From: Prevotella sp. UBA2755
GTDB lineage: Bacteria > Bacteroidota > Bacteroidia > Bacteroidales > Bacteroidaceae
Assembly: GCA_002353225.1 (NCBI GenBank)
Contig: DEJF01000025.1
Span: 3,451-67,450, forward strand
DNA length: 64,000 nt
Direction: 5' to 3'
Shown here: piece by piece, positions 53,979-62,928 of the stretch
Layout: every line of letters begins with the position of its first letter
How positions within the stretch are numbered: the first letter of the stretch is position 1
The notes under the pieces: generated by a model
What the model saw: the letters and a program-made list of their open reading frames with translations, nothing else
Databases searched by the model: none
Told to the model about the DNA's origin: nothing
Made by a program: the position numbers and the translations under genes

Positions 53979-54812
53979 ATGGCAAAAATAGATCTTATAG
54001 ACAATGGCTGGGTTGACCTCGTCTTTGAGGGTAAGAACCAAGCATACGGTGCTTATCAATTGCGCAAGAATACTGGTGCTCGTAACCTGAAAGCACTTAT
54101 CACGATGTTCATTGGTTTCGCTATCATCGCAGCCATCGTCATCGCAAAGGTATCTATTGAGAACTACATCGCATCACAGAATGCAGCCATCGAGGCAGAC
54201 GTAGAACTCCAGAGCCTTGCAGAGAAGAAGGAGGCCAAGGTAGAGAAGAAAGATGAGCCCGAAGTTGAGAAGATTGAGGTTGAGCGCGTTAAGAGTTCTG
54301 TAGCCTTCACCGTTCCTGAAATTAAGAAGGATAATGAGGTAAAGGAAGAGCAGGAGATGAAATCTCAGGAAGAACTTCAGGAGACCAACACCGCCATCGG
54401 TGCCTTCAACGTAGAGGGTAACGACGAGACAGCCGGTGAGGTGCTCAAAGCCAAGGAAGTAATTGCTGAGCCAGAGCCTCCAAAGGTAGAGGAGACGAAA
54501 GTCTTCGACGTTGTAGAGCAGATGCCTTCATTCCCTGGTGGACAAGGTGCACTGATGTCTTGGCTTAGCAGCAACATCAAGTATCCTGTAGTAGCCGAGG
54601 AGAATGGTGTACAGGGTCGCGTAGTTTGTACCTTCGTGGTTGAGCGTGACGGTTCTATCACAGACGTAAAAGTCGTTCGTGGTGTTGACCCCTCTCTTGA
54701 CAAGGAGGCTGTACGCGTGCTCAAGCAGATGCCGAAATGGATTCCTGGTAAGCAGAATGGTTCAGCCGTACGTGTAAAGTACACTGTTCCTGTAACCTTC
54801 AAACTCCAGTAA
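53979..54812 (+). CDS. tonB: TonB energy-transducing protein
   Basis: A 277-residue TonB: cytoplasmic N-terminus of ~35 residues (DLVFEGKNQAYGAYQLRKN), one helix (about residues 38-58, LITMFIGFAIIAAIVIAKV), a Lys/Glu/Val-rich periplasmic spacer (60-180), and the TonB C-terminal domain (about 190-277, PVVAEENGVQGRVVCTFVVERDGSI and ending VPVTFKL). It powers TonB-dependent outer-membrane transporters. Confidence 0.95.
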   Translation: MAKIDLIDNGWVDLVFEGKNQAYGAYQLRKNTGARNLKALITMFIGFAIIAAIVIAKVSIENYIASQNAAIEADVELQSLAEKKEAKVEKKDEPEVEKIEVERVKSSVAFTVPEIKKDNEVKEEQEMKSQEELQETNTAIGAFNVEGNDETAGEVLKAKEVIAEPEPPKVEETKVFDVVEQMPSFPGGQGALMSWLSSNIKYPVVAEENGVQGRVVCTFVVERDGSITDVKVVRGVDPSLDKEAVRVLKQMPKWIPGKQNGSAVRVKYTVPVTFKLQ

Positions 54813-54815
54813 TTG

Positions 54816-55772
54816 ATGACAAAGAACCTATTCAACAAACTCGTTGGATTAACACTTATTTTAGGCTTGCTCTCCTCTTGTGGGAGCAAGCCTAATCCTG
54901 AACAGGAAGAAGCATACCTGAAAGCCGCCGAGGAATTTGTGGCAGACGAGAGTTTCTATCCGATTCTTGACGAGGAACTTTTCTATTTCAACAGTCAGCG
55001 TATTGACACCATCGGTGTAAACTACATCAACGAGCAAGAGGCTGTTGAGAAACTGATGAAGTTGGAGACATGGCTTGCGTTCACCACTCGTGATTTCACT
55101 GCCAAGGAAAAGAAAAGCCTGCAAGACCGTAAATATCTGCCCCGTGCGATACCCATCGCTTACGACGGTCTTTCCATTATCGTCAATAATACCAATCCCG
55201 ACAGTTGCATCACCATCAAGGATTTTGCACGCATTCTCCGCGGAGAGGTCACGCAATGGGGCGAGATTTATCCCAATTCCAAATTGGGAGCCATTGATGT
55301 CGTATTCGACAATCCATTATCCAGTACGGTTCGTTGGTGCGTAGACTCTATCCTTGGAGGAAAGGAGTTCACGAACCCCAATATCGGAGCCGTCAAGACC
55401 AGTGCCGCTGTGATAGACTATGTGGAGAATCACAAGAACTCCTTGGGCATCATCGGTTCCAACTGGCTGAATGACAAGCGTGATACCACGAATGTCACCT
55501 TTAAGAAGAACATAACAGTGATGGGTGTGTCAAAACTGGACTCTGCCACCAAGGCAAACAGTTGGAAGCCCTACCAATACTATTTATATAATGGCAACTA
55601 CCCGTTGCGCCGTACCATCTATGCGTTACTGAATGACACCCGTAACGGAACACCTACGGCTTTCGCACACTATTGTCAGTTGCCCAAGGGACAACTCATC
55701 ATCCTCCGCTCCGGACTACTACCCCGTTCAGCGAACATGAATGTGCGACAAATAATTGTCAATAAAGAATAA
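54816..55772 (+). CDS. PstS-like periplasmic binding lipoprotein
   Basis: Start at ATG 54816, 3 bp after the tonB stop; 318 residues. A lipoprotein signal ends at LLSSCGSK. The rest is a PBP-like (phosphate-binding family) substrate-binding protein: PIAYDGLSIIVNN, ITIKDFARILRGEVTQWGEI, and the C-terminal HYCQLPKGQLIILRSGLLP. No ABC permease or ATPase is nearby, and it lies in a TonB operon, so a role other than phosphate uptake is likely. Confidence 0.85.
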   Translation: MTKNLFNKLVGLTLILGLLSSCGSKPNPEQEEAYLKAAEEFVADESFYPILDEELFYFNSQRIDTIGVNYINEQEAVEKLMKLETWLAFTTRDFTAKEKKSLQDRKYLPRAIPIAYDGLSIIVNNTNPDSCITIKDFARILRGEVTQWGEIYPNSKLGAIDVVFDNPLSSTVRWCVDSILGGKEFTNPNIGAVKTSAAVIDYVENHKNSLGIIGSNWLNDKRDTTNVTFKKNITVMGVSKLDSATKANSWKPYQYYLYNGNYPLRRTIYALLNDTRNGTPTAFAHYCQLPKGQLIILRSGLLPRSANMNVRQIIVNKE

Positions 55773-55843
55773 ACCAATTTGACGTTCCAACGTCATAACG
55801 ATAGAGAGTAGAAACAAGAAGTATAACCTTTAATAAATGAATT

Positions 55844-57271
55844 ATGAAAGCAATTAAATATCTTGTAATGGGAGCGCTGATGATAGGATTCGGCACTCCA
55901 GTGTTGGCACAGGACGGTACAAAGGCCGATATTGATGCCGTAAAGAAAATCATTAGTAGCAAACCCGCAGATCTCGACAAGCAGATGAAGCCTTACTACA
56001 AGGAAAACAGAAAGAATGCCGAGATGATGATGGCTTTTGCACGTGCCTTCTATGAGGCAAAGGACACTGCTCATGCTCATGAGTATGCACAGTACGCTCT
56101 GGTAGCCTCTAAGAACAAGTATGCTCCCGCATACGTTCTGTTAGGTGACATCGCTGCCCTTGCAGATGATGGTGGTGCTGCTGCTTCATGGTATGACCAG
56201 GCAATCTATTATGACAACAAACTCGCCGAGGCATATCGTAAGTATGCGATGGTATACCGTAAGATCGACCCAAGAGGTGCTGCCCAGAAACTGGATGACC
56301 TGAAGGCTAACTGTCCGGAGGTGAACGTGGATGCTATCAAGGGACACATCTTCATGGTGGCTGGTGATGAGAAGAGCGCTTACAATGAGTTCAAGAAAGT
56401 ACCCATCGCCCAGTTGGACAAGAGTTACCTGAACGAGTTCGCACGTGCCAGTTATTTCCAGGGTCACTTTGAGGACGCTCTCGCAGCCTGTGAGCAGGGA
56501 CTGAAGGAAAAGCCCCGTAATGCCACCTTCACCCGTCTTGCTATGTTCAGCAACTATGAGTTGAAGAACTACGATGCTGCCAAGGGTTACATCTATAAGT
56601 ATTTCAACGAGACCGATAGTGCTAAGTATTCAGAGTACGACCACTACTATTCCGCTTTGATCTATGACGCACTTGGTGAGCAGCAGAATGCCTTCGGTGA
56701 GTATGACAAGGCTCTGGCACTGGTTAACGACTCTTCAATGATTAAGAAATGGGCTATCTTGAAGACCCTCTCTGACGCATACCTGAAGAACAAGGACTTC
56801 GCCAAGGCAACCGATTACTACAAGCAGATGCTGGGTGCCAAGAAGGATCTGACCTATGATGACGAGGAAGGTCTTGCCAATATCTACTCAAAGGATGGAG
56901 ATGCCTCAGCAGATCCCGCCAAGAAGGTTGAGATGATTAAGAAGGCTGACGAGGTTTATGCAGACCTGATTAAGAAATATCCTACTCAGGAGGTTTACTC
57001 CACCTATATGCGTGCTAACCTCAACAACAAACTCGACAACAATATGGAGAAGAGTCTTGCTAAGCCCTATTACGAGAAACTTGCCTCCTTGTTGAGTGGC
57101 AGAAGCGATCGTACGAAGGGACAGGACACCATGCTGAAGACCGCCTACCACTATCTGATGTTTAATGCTTATATTAACAAGAATGTGGATGGTGCTAAGG
57201 GATTCGCTGAGAAGATTCTCCAGATTGACCCAGAGTATAAGGCAGCATTGGAGATTCAGGCTCTGAAATAA
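55844..57271 (+). CDS. secreted tetratricopeptide repeat protein
   Basis: A 475-residue protein with a signal peptide (MKAIKYLVMGALMIGFGTPVLAQ) and TPR-like helical repeats throughout, for example KYAPAYVLLGDIAALADDGGAAASWYDQAI and LNEFARASYFQGHFEDALAACEQGL. No enzymatic motif. It is probably a periplasmic scaffold belonging to the upstream exbB-tonB operon (71 bp gap) and ends at a terminator. Confidence 0.85.
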   Translation: MKAIKYLVMGALMIGFGTPVLAQDGTKADIDAVKKIISSKPADLDKQMKPYYKENRKNAEMMMAFARAFYEAKDTAHAHEYAQYALVASKNKYAPAYVLLGDIAALADDGGAAASWYDQAIYYDNKLAEAYRKYAMVYRKIDPRGAAQKLDDLKANCPEVNVDAIKGHIFMVAGDEKSAYNEFKKVPIAQLDKSYLNEFARASYFQGHFEDALAACEQGLKEKPRNATFTRLAMFSNYELKNYDAAKGYIYKYFNETDSAKYSEYDHYYSALIYDALGEQQNAFGEYDKALALVNDSSMIKKWAILKTLSDAYLKNKDFAKATDYYKQMLGAKKDLTYDDEEGLANIYSKDGDASADPAKKVEMIKKADEVYADLIKKYPTQEVYSTYMRANLNNKLDNNMEKSLAKPYYEKLASLLSGRSDRTKGQDTMLKTAYHYLMFNAYINKNVDGAKGFAEKILQIDPEYKAALEIQALK

Positions 57272-57283
57272 ACCGAATATTAC

Positions 57284-57319
57284 AAGGAGCGCAAGTCTCG
57301 GCTTGCGCCCCTTCTTTTT
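57284..57319 (+). terminator. intrinsic terminator after the TPR gene
   Basis: AAGG-A-GCGCAAG pairs with CTTGCGC-C-CCTT (one mismatch), 6-nt loop, then TCTTTTT. Confidence 0.85.
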
Positions 57320-57330
57320 AATAAAAACGT

Positions 57331-59370
57331 ATGATTAGAAACTTATCCCTTCGCCGTATCCTGACCAGTATGATGCCATGCATCCTATTGTTCTTTTTTG
57401 CATGCTCAAAGCAAGGTGATTCCGTTTCTACTCATCATGACACCAATGAAGGACAGGACTCTATCATCCAAGACATGATAGAGGAAGAACCTGAGAAAGC
57501 CCTGTTATTAGTAGACAGTCTTGAACAAAAACACCAGATTTCTAACTATAAGGCGAATTATCTCAGAGGACAGATTCACTACAGGTTAGGTCAAGAACTG
57601 ACCGCAGAACTATACTATAAGCGTGCTATTGCGGACAACAATCTCTATAACGAGGAACCCAAATTATACTATTATGTTGCCGACCAACTATCCACAATCC
57701 TTACGGTCAAGGGCGATCAGGATGGGGCTTTGATGACAGCCACAGACGCTTATGCTGTCGTACAGGAAGACACCACGAAGATAGGACAGTTGTGGGCATC
57801 TATCCTACTACATGATATCGGCTATAGCCAAATGCAGTTAGGTCACAAGGCGGAAGCAGAGAAAAGTTTCACGAAGGCTTGGAATGATCTCAAACAACTT
57901 TCAGAAAAAGACTCTACTTTCGACATCACTCAAGTATGGGCACGTATCACCTATAATATTATTGATGCCTATACCAGTACGGAGCAGTTCCAGGAAGCCG
58001 CCCAATGGCTGACACATGGTGACGAGGCAATAGGAAAGATGGCATCCTCTCCTGACTGTCCTGCCTCTCTCGCCGAAGAATACATGGCAGGACTCAACAC
58101 CCATAAGGCACTTGTCTATCTCAAGACAGGTAGACGTACCGAAGCAGAGAAAGCCTATCAGCGCTTTTTAGGTACTGCCTATTCTAAGTCCAGTAAGGGT
58201 ACCATAGAGCATTGTGAGTACCTTGAACTCGCAGGAAAATGGAATGAGTTAGCCAACCTGACTCCAAAGGTTGACTCCATTATCCGCTCTTGGGGAACCC
58301 CGCCTTCACTTTATTATTTCAAATCATATCTCAAACCATACCTGAAAGGTTATATCCGTTCCGGGCGCACGACAGAGGCACTTGCCATGGCGGAGCGTAT
58401 TGCCGAACTTGCCGATTCCATCTATGATTATGAAAGAGAACATAATGCCGCAGAACTTGCCATTATGTATGAGACACAACAGAAAGAGAAACAGATTGCC
58501 GACCAACAGTCAATGCTGAAGAACCAGCGTTTCCTGATGGCATTTATCGGTATCCTGCTGTTACTCATCTCTTTGGTCATCATCTCTCTTCTCCGTCTTC
58601 GCAATGCCAAGCAACTTGCTGAGAAGAACAAGGAACTGGAGCATAAGAACAAGGAACTGACAGAAGCCAATGCCCGTGCTGAGGAGTCGTCACGCATGAA
58701 GACAGACTTCATACAACAGATATCCCATGAGATCCGCACCCCACTGAATGTGCTGAGTGGTTTCACACAGGTGCTGACAACCCCAGATACGGACCTGACC
58801 GATGAGGAGCGTCAAGACATCAACAATCGTATCACCATGAATACGAACCGTATCACAGAACTCGTCAATAAGATGCTGGAACTCTCCGACATTCATAGCA
58901 AGAGCATCATCGAGCGTACCGATAAGGTAAACACCATACAAATAGCAGCCCAGGCAGTGGAAGGCTCTGACATTCCCAAAGCGAAACATATCACTTTTAA
59001 CTTAGAGTACGACCCCTCTGCCGACAAAACGATACGCACCAACTCCCTGTCCGCCTCCCGTTCATTGGCATTATTACTGAACAATGCCGCTAAATTCACC
59101 AAGGAAGGCAATGCGGAATTACGCATCACCCTCGATGACACCGCCCACATGGTCGTCTACACCGTTACCGATACGGGTATAGGTATTCCTCCCTATGAGG
59201 CAGAGCATATCTTTGAGGAGTTCTTCCAACTCGACAACTACTACGAGGGAACGGGTATCGGTCTCAGTGTGGCTCGTAGTATTGTACGCCGTCTGGGTGG
59301 TGACATCCGTCTGGACACCAGTTATCAGGGTGGTGCCCGTTTCATCATGACCCTTCCTGACGAGGCATAA
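57331..59370 (+). CDS. TPR-containing membrane sensor histidine kinase
   Basis: A 679-residue kinase. The N-terminus ends in a lipobox-like MPCILLFFFACS, so the sensor part may be lipidated. Residues ~40-390 are TPR-type helices (periplasmic), a helix lies at ~400-424 (FLMAFIGILLLLISLVIISLL), then a coiled coil of Lys/Glu (KNKELEHKNKELTEANARAEE), the dimerisation domain with His466 in FIQQISHEIRTPLNV, and the ATPase domain (LLNNAAKFTKEGNAEL, DTGIGIP, GTGIGLSVARSIV). It has no receiver domain and no regulator next to it; the lone receiver at 26748 is a possible but unproven partner. Confidence 0.9.
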   Translation: MIRNLSLRRILTSMMPCILLFFFACSKQGDSVSTHHDTNEGQDSIIQDMIEEEPEKALLLVDSLEQKHQISNYKANYLRGQIHYRLGQELTAELYYKRAIADNNLYNEEPKLYYYVADQLSTILTVKGDQDGALMTATDAYAVVQEDTTKIGQLWASILLHDIGYSQMQLGHKAEAEKSFTKAWNDLKQLSEKDSTFDITQVWARITYNIIDAYTSTEQFQEAAQWLTHGDEAIGKMASSPDCPASLAEEYMAGLNTHKALVYLKTGRRTEAEKAYQRFLGTAYSKSSKGTIEHCEYLELAGKWNELANLTPKVDSIIRSWGTPPSLYYFKSYLKPYLKGYIRSGRTTEALAMAERIAELADSIYDYEREHNAAELAIMYETQQKEKQIADQQSMLKNQRFLMAFIGILLLLISLVIISLLRLRNAKQLAEKNKELEHKNKELTEANARAEESSRMKTDFIQQISHEIRTPLNVLSGFTQVLTTPDTDLTDEERQDINNRITMNTNRITELVNKMLELSDIHSKSIIERTDKVNTIQIAAQAVEGSDIPKAKHITFNLEYDPSADKTIRTNSLSASRSLALLLNNAAKFTKEGNAELRITLDDTAHMVVYTVTDTGIGIPPYEAEHIFEEFFQLDNYYEGTGIGLSVARSIVRRLGGDIRLDTSYQGGARFIMTLPDEA

Positions 59371-59374
59371 AAAA

Positions 59375-59394
59375 GGCTTTCCTTTCGGAAAGCC
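59375..59394 (-). terminator. terminator of the ferredoxin gene
   Basis: GGCTTTCC, TTTC, GGAAAGCC; followed on the minus strand by six T, which overlap the histidine-kinase stop region. Confidence 0.8.
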
Positions 59395-59420
59395 CCATAT
59401 TCATTTTAACTACACCTGTG

Positions 59421-59591
59421 TTAAGCAGGCAGGCTGATAGCCTCTGACGGACAAACGTCAGCACATGTGCCACACTCTGTGCAGACATCAGGGTTGATTG
59501 AATACTTATCGCCCTCAGAGATTGCTCCTGCTGGGCACTCATCGATACATGTTCCACATGCGATGCAGTCGTCACCAATTACGTATGCCAT
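59421..59591 (-). CDS. 2[4Fe-4S] ferredoxin
   Basis: A 56-residue protein. The two cluster motifs are CIACGTCIDECP and CTECGTCADVCP, each with the CxxCxxCxxxCP pattern, so it is a clostridial-type low-potential electron carrier of full length. A TATCTTTG -7 box lies at 59641-59648 on the minus strand, giving a leader of about 45 nt, and a terminator follows the gene. Confidence 0.96.
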   Translation of the reverse strand: MAYVIGDDCIACGTCIDECPAGAISEGDKYSINPDVCTECGTCADVCPSEAISLPA

Positions 59592-59640
59592 AATCTTTTT
59601 TATTTAAAATGTTAATACTAAATACTTACTTTTGATGATG

Positions 59641-59648
59641 CAAAGATA
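59641..59648 (-). promoter_or_regulatory. putative -7 box of the ferredoxin gene
   Basis: TATCTTTG on the minus strand, with no clear TTTG at -33. Confidence 0.5.
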
Positions 59649-59738
59649 GGAATATTTTTCGATATATACCTAACTTTGGGTAGAATATTTTCATAATTTA
59701 TACGATGTCGAAATAATAAAGAACCTTTTTCCTGCGTT

Positions 59739-60497
59739 ATGTTTAATGTGAACAAGAAACGATTATTTCTCTTAGCAATATTGCTTGTCGGTATTCTTTC
59801 CGCACAAGCACAACAGCGTCGCGTGCAGCACAAGCCCTATATTGACTTGCGCCCATTGCACTTCGGCATCGTAGTAGGTACGCATCTGCAAGACATTGAG
59901 TTTGAGAATGTGGGCCCACAGGTTCTTGTCGACGAGGAAGGCAATGTCAGTGAGCATCTCATCACGGCAGATGCCGACAAGTGGAACCCCGGTTTCTCCG
60001 TCGGTGTGCTTGCTGAGTTACGACTGCATGAGAACATTGCCTTGCGCTTCTCCCCCTCCATGCACTTCGGTGCCAAGCATCTTACCTTTCTTAATATGTT
60101 AGATCTTGACGAGGAAGGACGACCCCGTAAGGTGACGCAAGACTTGAAGAACACGTATGTCGGACTGCCTGTGAACATCAAGTTCAGTGCTCCCCGCTTC
60201 AACAACTACCGTCCTTTCATTGCTGCTGGTATCAGTGGGATGATCAACCTCACGGGAGGTGGTGAGGACTATGTCAGTCTGAAGCGTTTCTCATCCATGG
60301 TCGAGGTAGGTATCGGCTGTGACTTCTACCTGCCCTTCTTCAAGTTGATTCCTGAGTTGAAGTTCTGCTATGGTTTGGGCAACAGTCTTGACACCAACCA
60401 TATCAATGAACTGCGCGACACCAACAAACGAGCCTATGCAGGCAGTGTCAGCAGTTCACAGTCGAAGATGATCATGCTCTCGTTCTATTTCGAGTGA
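59739..60497 (+). CDS. porT: PorT-like outer-membrane beta-barrel protein
   Basis: A 252-residue protein with a signal peptide (NKKRLFLLAILLVGILSAQAQ) and beta-barrel-like strands ending in Phe-Glu (IMLSFYFE). The order RPLHFGIVVGTHLQDIEFENVG, then a conserved TYVGLPVNIKFSAPRFNNYRPF and the late VGIGCDFYLPFFKLIPELKF, resembles PorT/SprT, a type IX secretion component. A general porin-type barrel is the alternative. The 3' end overlaps the convergent metallophosphatase gene by 13 bp. Confidence 0.72.
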   Translation: MFNVNKKRLFLLAILLVGILSAQAQQRRVQHKPYIDLRPLHFGIVVGTHLQDIEFENVGPQVLVDEEGNVSEHLITADADKWNPGFSVGVLAELRLHENIALRFSPSMHFGAKHLTFLNMLDLDEEGRPRKVTQDLKNTYVGLPVNIKFSAPRFNNYRPFIAAGISGMINLTGGGEDYVSLKRFSSMVEVGIGCDFYLPFFKLIPELKFCYGLGNSLDTNHINELRDTNKRAYAGSVSSSQSKMIMLSFYFE

Positions 60498-61330
60498 AGC
60501 GTCATCACCATCTTCCCCACGAAAATAGCATGCTTCCCGTTCTGGTCGACAGGCACCTGCTTGCCGTCCAAATCCTTCTCATACTCCAATTGTTTGAAAT
60601 AGGTATGCGTATGTCCACCTAACACCAAGTCGATATGGCGTGACCTCGGTATCATATATTGGTCGTCCTCCCCTCGGTTGCTATACCATCCCAAATGGGA
60701 CAGACAGATGACGACATCGCATTTCTTATCTTTTTTCAGCATCGTCGCCGTCTCTAAAGCCACCTTTCCAGGGTCGAGATACTTCACGCCCACACAGTTC
60801 TTTTCCGATACGAGTCCCTCCATCTTGGGGGAGAGTCCGAACACCCCGATCCTCACCCCATTCCGTTTGATGATGATATACGGTTTCACCAGTCCCTCGC
60901 ACGGAGTGCCCGTGAAGTCATAGTTCGCACAGACTATCGGGAAAGTGGCAAGACGGAACACACGAGCCATCTCCTCCATCCCGAAGTCAAACTCATGATT
61001 CCCGATGGCAACGGCATCATAGCCCATCCTGTTCATCAGTCCTATCTCCACATCCCCCTTGAACATGGTATAATAGGCAGACCCTTGGAAGAAGTCACCA
61101 CTGTCAAACAACAACAGGTCGGGACATTTCTCACGCTCCTCCCTCAGCATGGCGATACGACGGAGCGCCCCTGCCCTGCCCGCCTTCATGGTATCTGGCA
61201 GTTGGGGGTTAATGGGCATAATCGTACTGTGCGTGTCATTCGTATGCAGAATGACCAGTTGTTTCTCTTTCTTAGCCTGTCCCGACAAGGACAGCAGCAT
61301 CATCAATATGACTCCAAGATATCTCATCAT
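60485..61330 (-). CDS. secreted 5'-nucleotidase-type metallophosphatase domain
   Basis: A 281-residue exported protein (MMRYLGVILMMLLSLSGQA) with only the calcineurin-like metallophosphatase domain of the UshA family. Metal ligands: LHTNDTHS, LFDSGDFFQGS, AIGNHEFDFG, and later VICLSHLG and GGHTH. The substrate-binding C-terminal domain is encoded by the preceding gene on the same strand, 5 bp away, so the two proteins probably assemble into one nucleotidase. Confidence 0.9.
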   Translation of the reverse strand: MMRYLGVILMMLLSLSGQAKKEKQLVILHTNDTHSTIMPINPQLPDTMKAGRAGALRRIAMLREEREKCPDLLLFDSGDFFQGSAYYTMFKGDVEIGLMNRMGYDAVAIGNHEFDFGMEEMARVFRLATFPIVCANYDFTGTPCEGLVKPYIIIKRNGVRIGVFGLSPKMEGLVSEKNCVGVKYLDPGKVALETATMLKKDKKCDVVICLSHLGWYSNRGEDDQYMIPRSRHIDLVLGGHTHTYFKQLEYEKDLDGKQVPVDQNGKHAIFVGKMVMTLHSK

Positions 61331-61335
61331 AACAC

Positions 61336-62097
61336 CTAATCCTCTATGGTTATTCTTCCTTCCATCTGCGCATCCACCTCCTTGCCCTGTTTGTCCATCT
61401 CACGGAAGTAGTTCATGATGACAAAGCGGGAGTTGTTCTTCTCCTCCTGGGGTGAGTTGATATTCCTACCCTTCTTAAAAGCACTCATCTTATCCGTACC
61501 ACCCAACAGATAGTCGATAGTAACGATTCGATAGTCTTGCTGCGGATTGATAGATTTTCCATGGATGGTCGCACGCACCAACTTGCCGTCTGTGGTGATG
61601 ACCATCCTGACGGCATGGCTCACCCCCTCGCCTCCGACAGCAGCCATCTCACGGAAGAGTTCCAGCACCTCAGCACCAGAAAGGGTGGTGAAGGCGATCT
61701 TATTCTCAAAAGGAGCAATATCCAACACATCACCATAGGTCACATCACCCTTCGGCAAGTCAGCACGAATACCTCCCATGTTATATACCCCAAAGTCAGG
61801 ATGCTCCCCATAGTCCTTTGCCGCCCACACCATGATGTCAGCAAGCAGGTTGGAGATCTCGCTCTCCGGGCGTTTCGGCGACATAAACTTTGCCGACCGT
61901 CCCACCTTCGGTCCCATGATACTGTCAATGACCTGGGTATAATATTGGAGGAACGTCGCCGCCTCCGCGTCAGGATGAGCGTCATAACGACTGTTGACCA
62001 GTATGGTGGAACGCTCCACCGATGCCACCTGATAGTGGGTCCGACAAGCCGTCAGCCCCACCGTCATCATGATGATAATCACTAATTTCCTGTCCAT
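61336..62097 (-). CDS. 5'-nucleotidase C-terminal (substrate-binding) domain lipoprotein
   Basis: A 253-residue protein with lipobox MMTVGLTAC. It matches the 5'-nucleotidase C-terminal domain of UshA-type enzymes: LLADIMVWAAKDYGEHPDFGVYNMGGIRADLPKGDVTYGDVLDIAPFENKI in sense, with the hallmark pieces NMGGIRADL and IAPFENKI. It is transcribed before the metallophosphatase gene, the reverse of the domain order in a single-chain enzyme. Confidence 0.9.
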   Translation of the reverse strand: MDRKLVIIIMMTVGLTACRTHYQVASVERSTILVNSRYDAHPDAEAATFLQYYTQVIDSIMGPKVGRSAKFMSPKRPESEISNLLADIMVWAAKDYGEHPDFGVYNMGGIRADLPKGDVTYGDVLDIAPFENKIAFTTLSGAEVLELFREMAAVGGEGVSHAVRMVITTDGKLVRATIHGKSINPQQDYRIVTIDYLLGGTDKMSAFKKGRNINSPQEEKNNSRFVIMNYFREMDKQGKEVDAQMEGRITIED

Positions 62098-62117
62098 ACC
62101 TGTAGTTTTAGCGACAG

Positions 62118-62150
62118 CAAAAGTACGAAAAAAAGAGGGTAAAAAACAAA
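62118..62150 (-). promoter_or_regulatory. promoter of the split 5'-nucleotidase operon
   Basis: On the minus strand: TTTG (62147-62150), 21 bp, TACTTTTG (62118-62125); about 15-20 nt of leader. Confidence 0.7.
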
Positions 62151-62165
62151 AAATCCTCCGAATTT

Positions 62166-62197
62166 ATTGTGAGATTCGAGAAAAAGCAGTACCTTTG
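62166..62197 (+). promoter_or_regulatory. promoter of rplS with ~85-nt leader
   Basis: ATTG (62166-62169), 20 bp, TACCTTTG (62190-62197). The leader of about 85 nt (62204-62289) is the longest among the well-supported promoters here and could carry an autoregulatory structure for L19; I have not folded it. Confidence 0.65.
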
Positions 62198-62289
62198 CAT
62201 CCGCTTTCCGCGTAATCGCTGGCAGGAAGTCACGAGTTGCCTGTTATGTTGCGTAGGAACGATACAACAATTTAATTTAAAGAAATACA

Positions 62290-62649
62290 ATGGATTTAAT
62301 TAAAGTTGCTGAAGAAGCATTTGCAACCGGCAAGAAGTTCCCAGAGTTCAAGGCTGGTGACACTGTAACTGTCGCTTACAAAATTATCGAGGGTTCCAAG
62401 GAGCGTGTCCAACTCTACCGTGGCGTTGTCATCAAGATCAGCGGTCACCAAGAGAAAAAGCGCTTCACTGTTCGCAAGATGTCTGGTACTGTTGGTGTAG
62501 AGCGTATCTTCCCTATCGAGTCTCCGAACATCGACTCCATTGAGGTGAACAAGGTTGGTAAGGTTCGTCGCGCTAAACTTTACTATCTGCGCAAACTCAC
62601 TGGTAAGGCTGCCCGTATTAAGGAGAAGCGCCACAACGTAGGCGAGTAA
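62290..62649 (+). CDS. rplS: 50S ribosomal protein L19
   Basis: A 119-residue full-length L19, at the 30S-50S interface. Typical segments are [50 protein letters not shown] and the C-terminal [26 protein letters not shown]. It is a monocistronic gene with its own promoter, long leader and terminator. Confidence 0.97.
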   Translation: MDLIKVAEEAFATGKKFPEFKAGDTVTVAYKIIEGSKERVQLYRGVVIKISGHQEKKRFTVRKMSGTVGVERIFPIESPNIDSIEVNKVGKVRRAKLYYLRKLTGKAARIKEKRHNVGE

Positions 62650-62670
62650 TACCTTCGACAATTACGACAT

Positions 62671-62706
62671 AAAAAGGAGACATTCCCAACGGATGTCTCT
62701 TTTTTA
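62671..62706. terminator. bidirectional terminator between rplS and the small gene
   Basis: The stem AAAAAGGAGACAT / ATGTCTCTTTTT (one G-U pair) with a short loop; T-runs on both strands. Confidence 0.85.
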
Positions 62707-62928
62707 TGCCCTCGGCTTCTCCCCTACCTTGTAGTTCTCCTCGCCGTCGCCCTCTCCATGCAGGGCTTCCTGAAACGACTCCCAGTCCTGAAAGCCTGCC
62801 AACAGTGATAACCTGTCGAGTGTCTTCTGGTTCGGCTTCTTCAGCAGTTCGTGCTCTACCGCCTCCAGCAACTTGCGCAGTGCGTGTCTCTTTTTCTCCA
62901 TAATCATATTGTCTATTGGGTTACTCAC
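62704..62928 (-). CDS. small helical hypothetical protein
   Basis: A 74-residue protein if started at the GTG directly after the TAA of the upstream gene; ATG codons at 62907 and 62901 would give 67 or 65 residues and the latter (MEKKRHALRKLLEAVEHELL) looks most natural. It is predicted helical and soluble, with a motif LDRLSLLAGFQDWESFQEALHG. Not recognised. It is co-transcribed with the RNase Z-like gene. Confidence 0.6.
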   Translation of the reverse strand: MSNPIDNMIMEKKRHALRKLLEAVEHELLKKPNQKTLDRLSLLAGFQDWESFQEALHGEGDGEENYKVGEKPRA

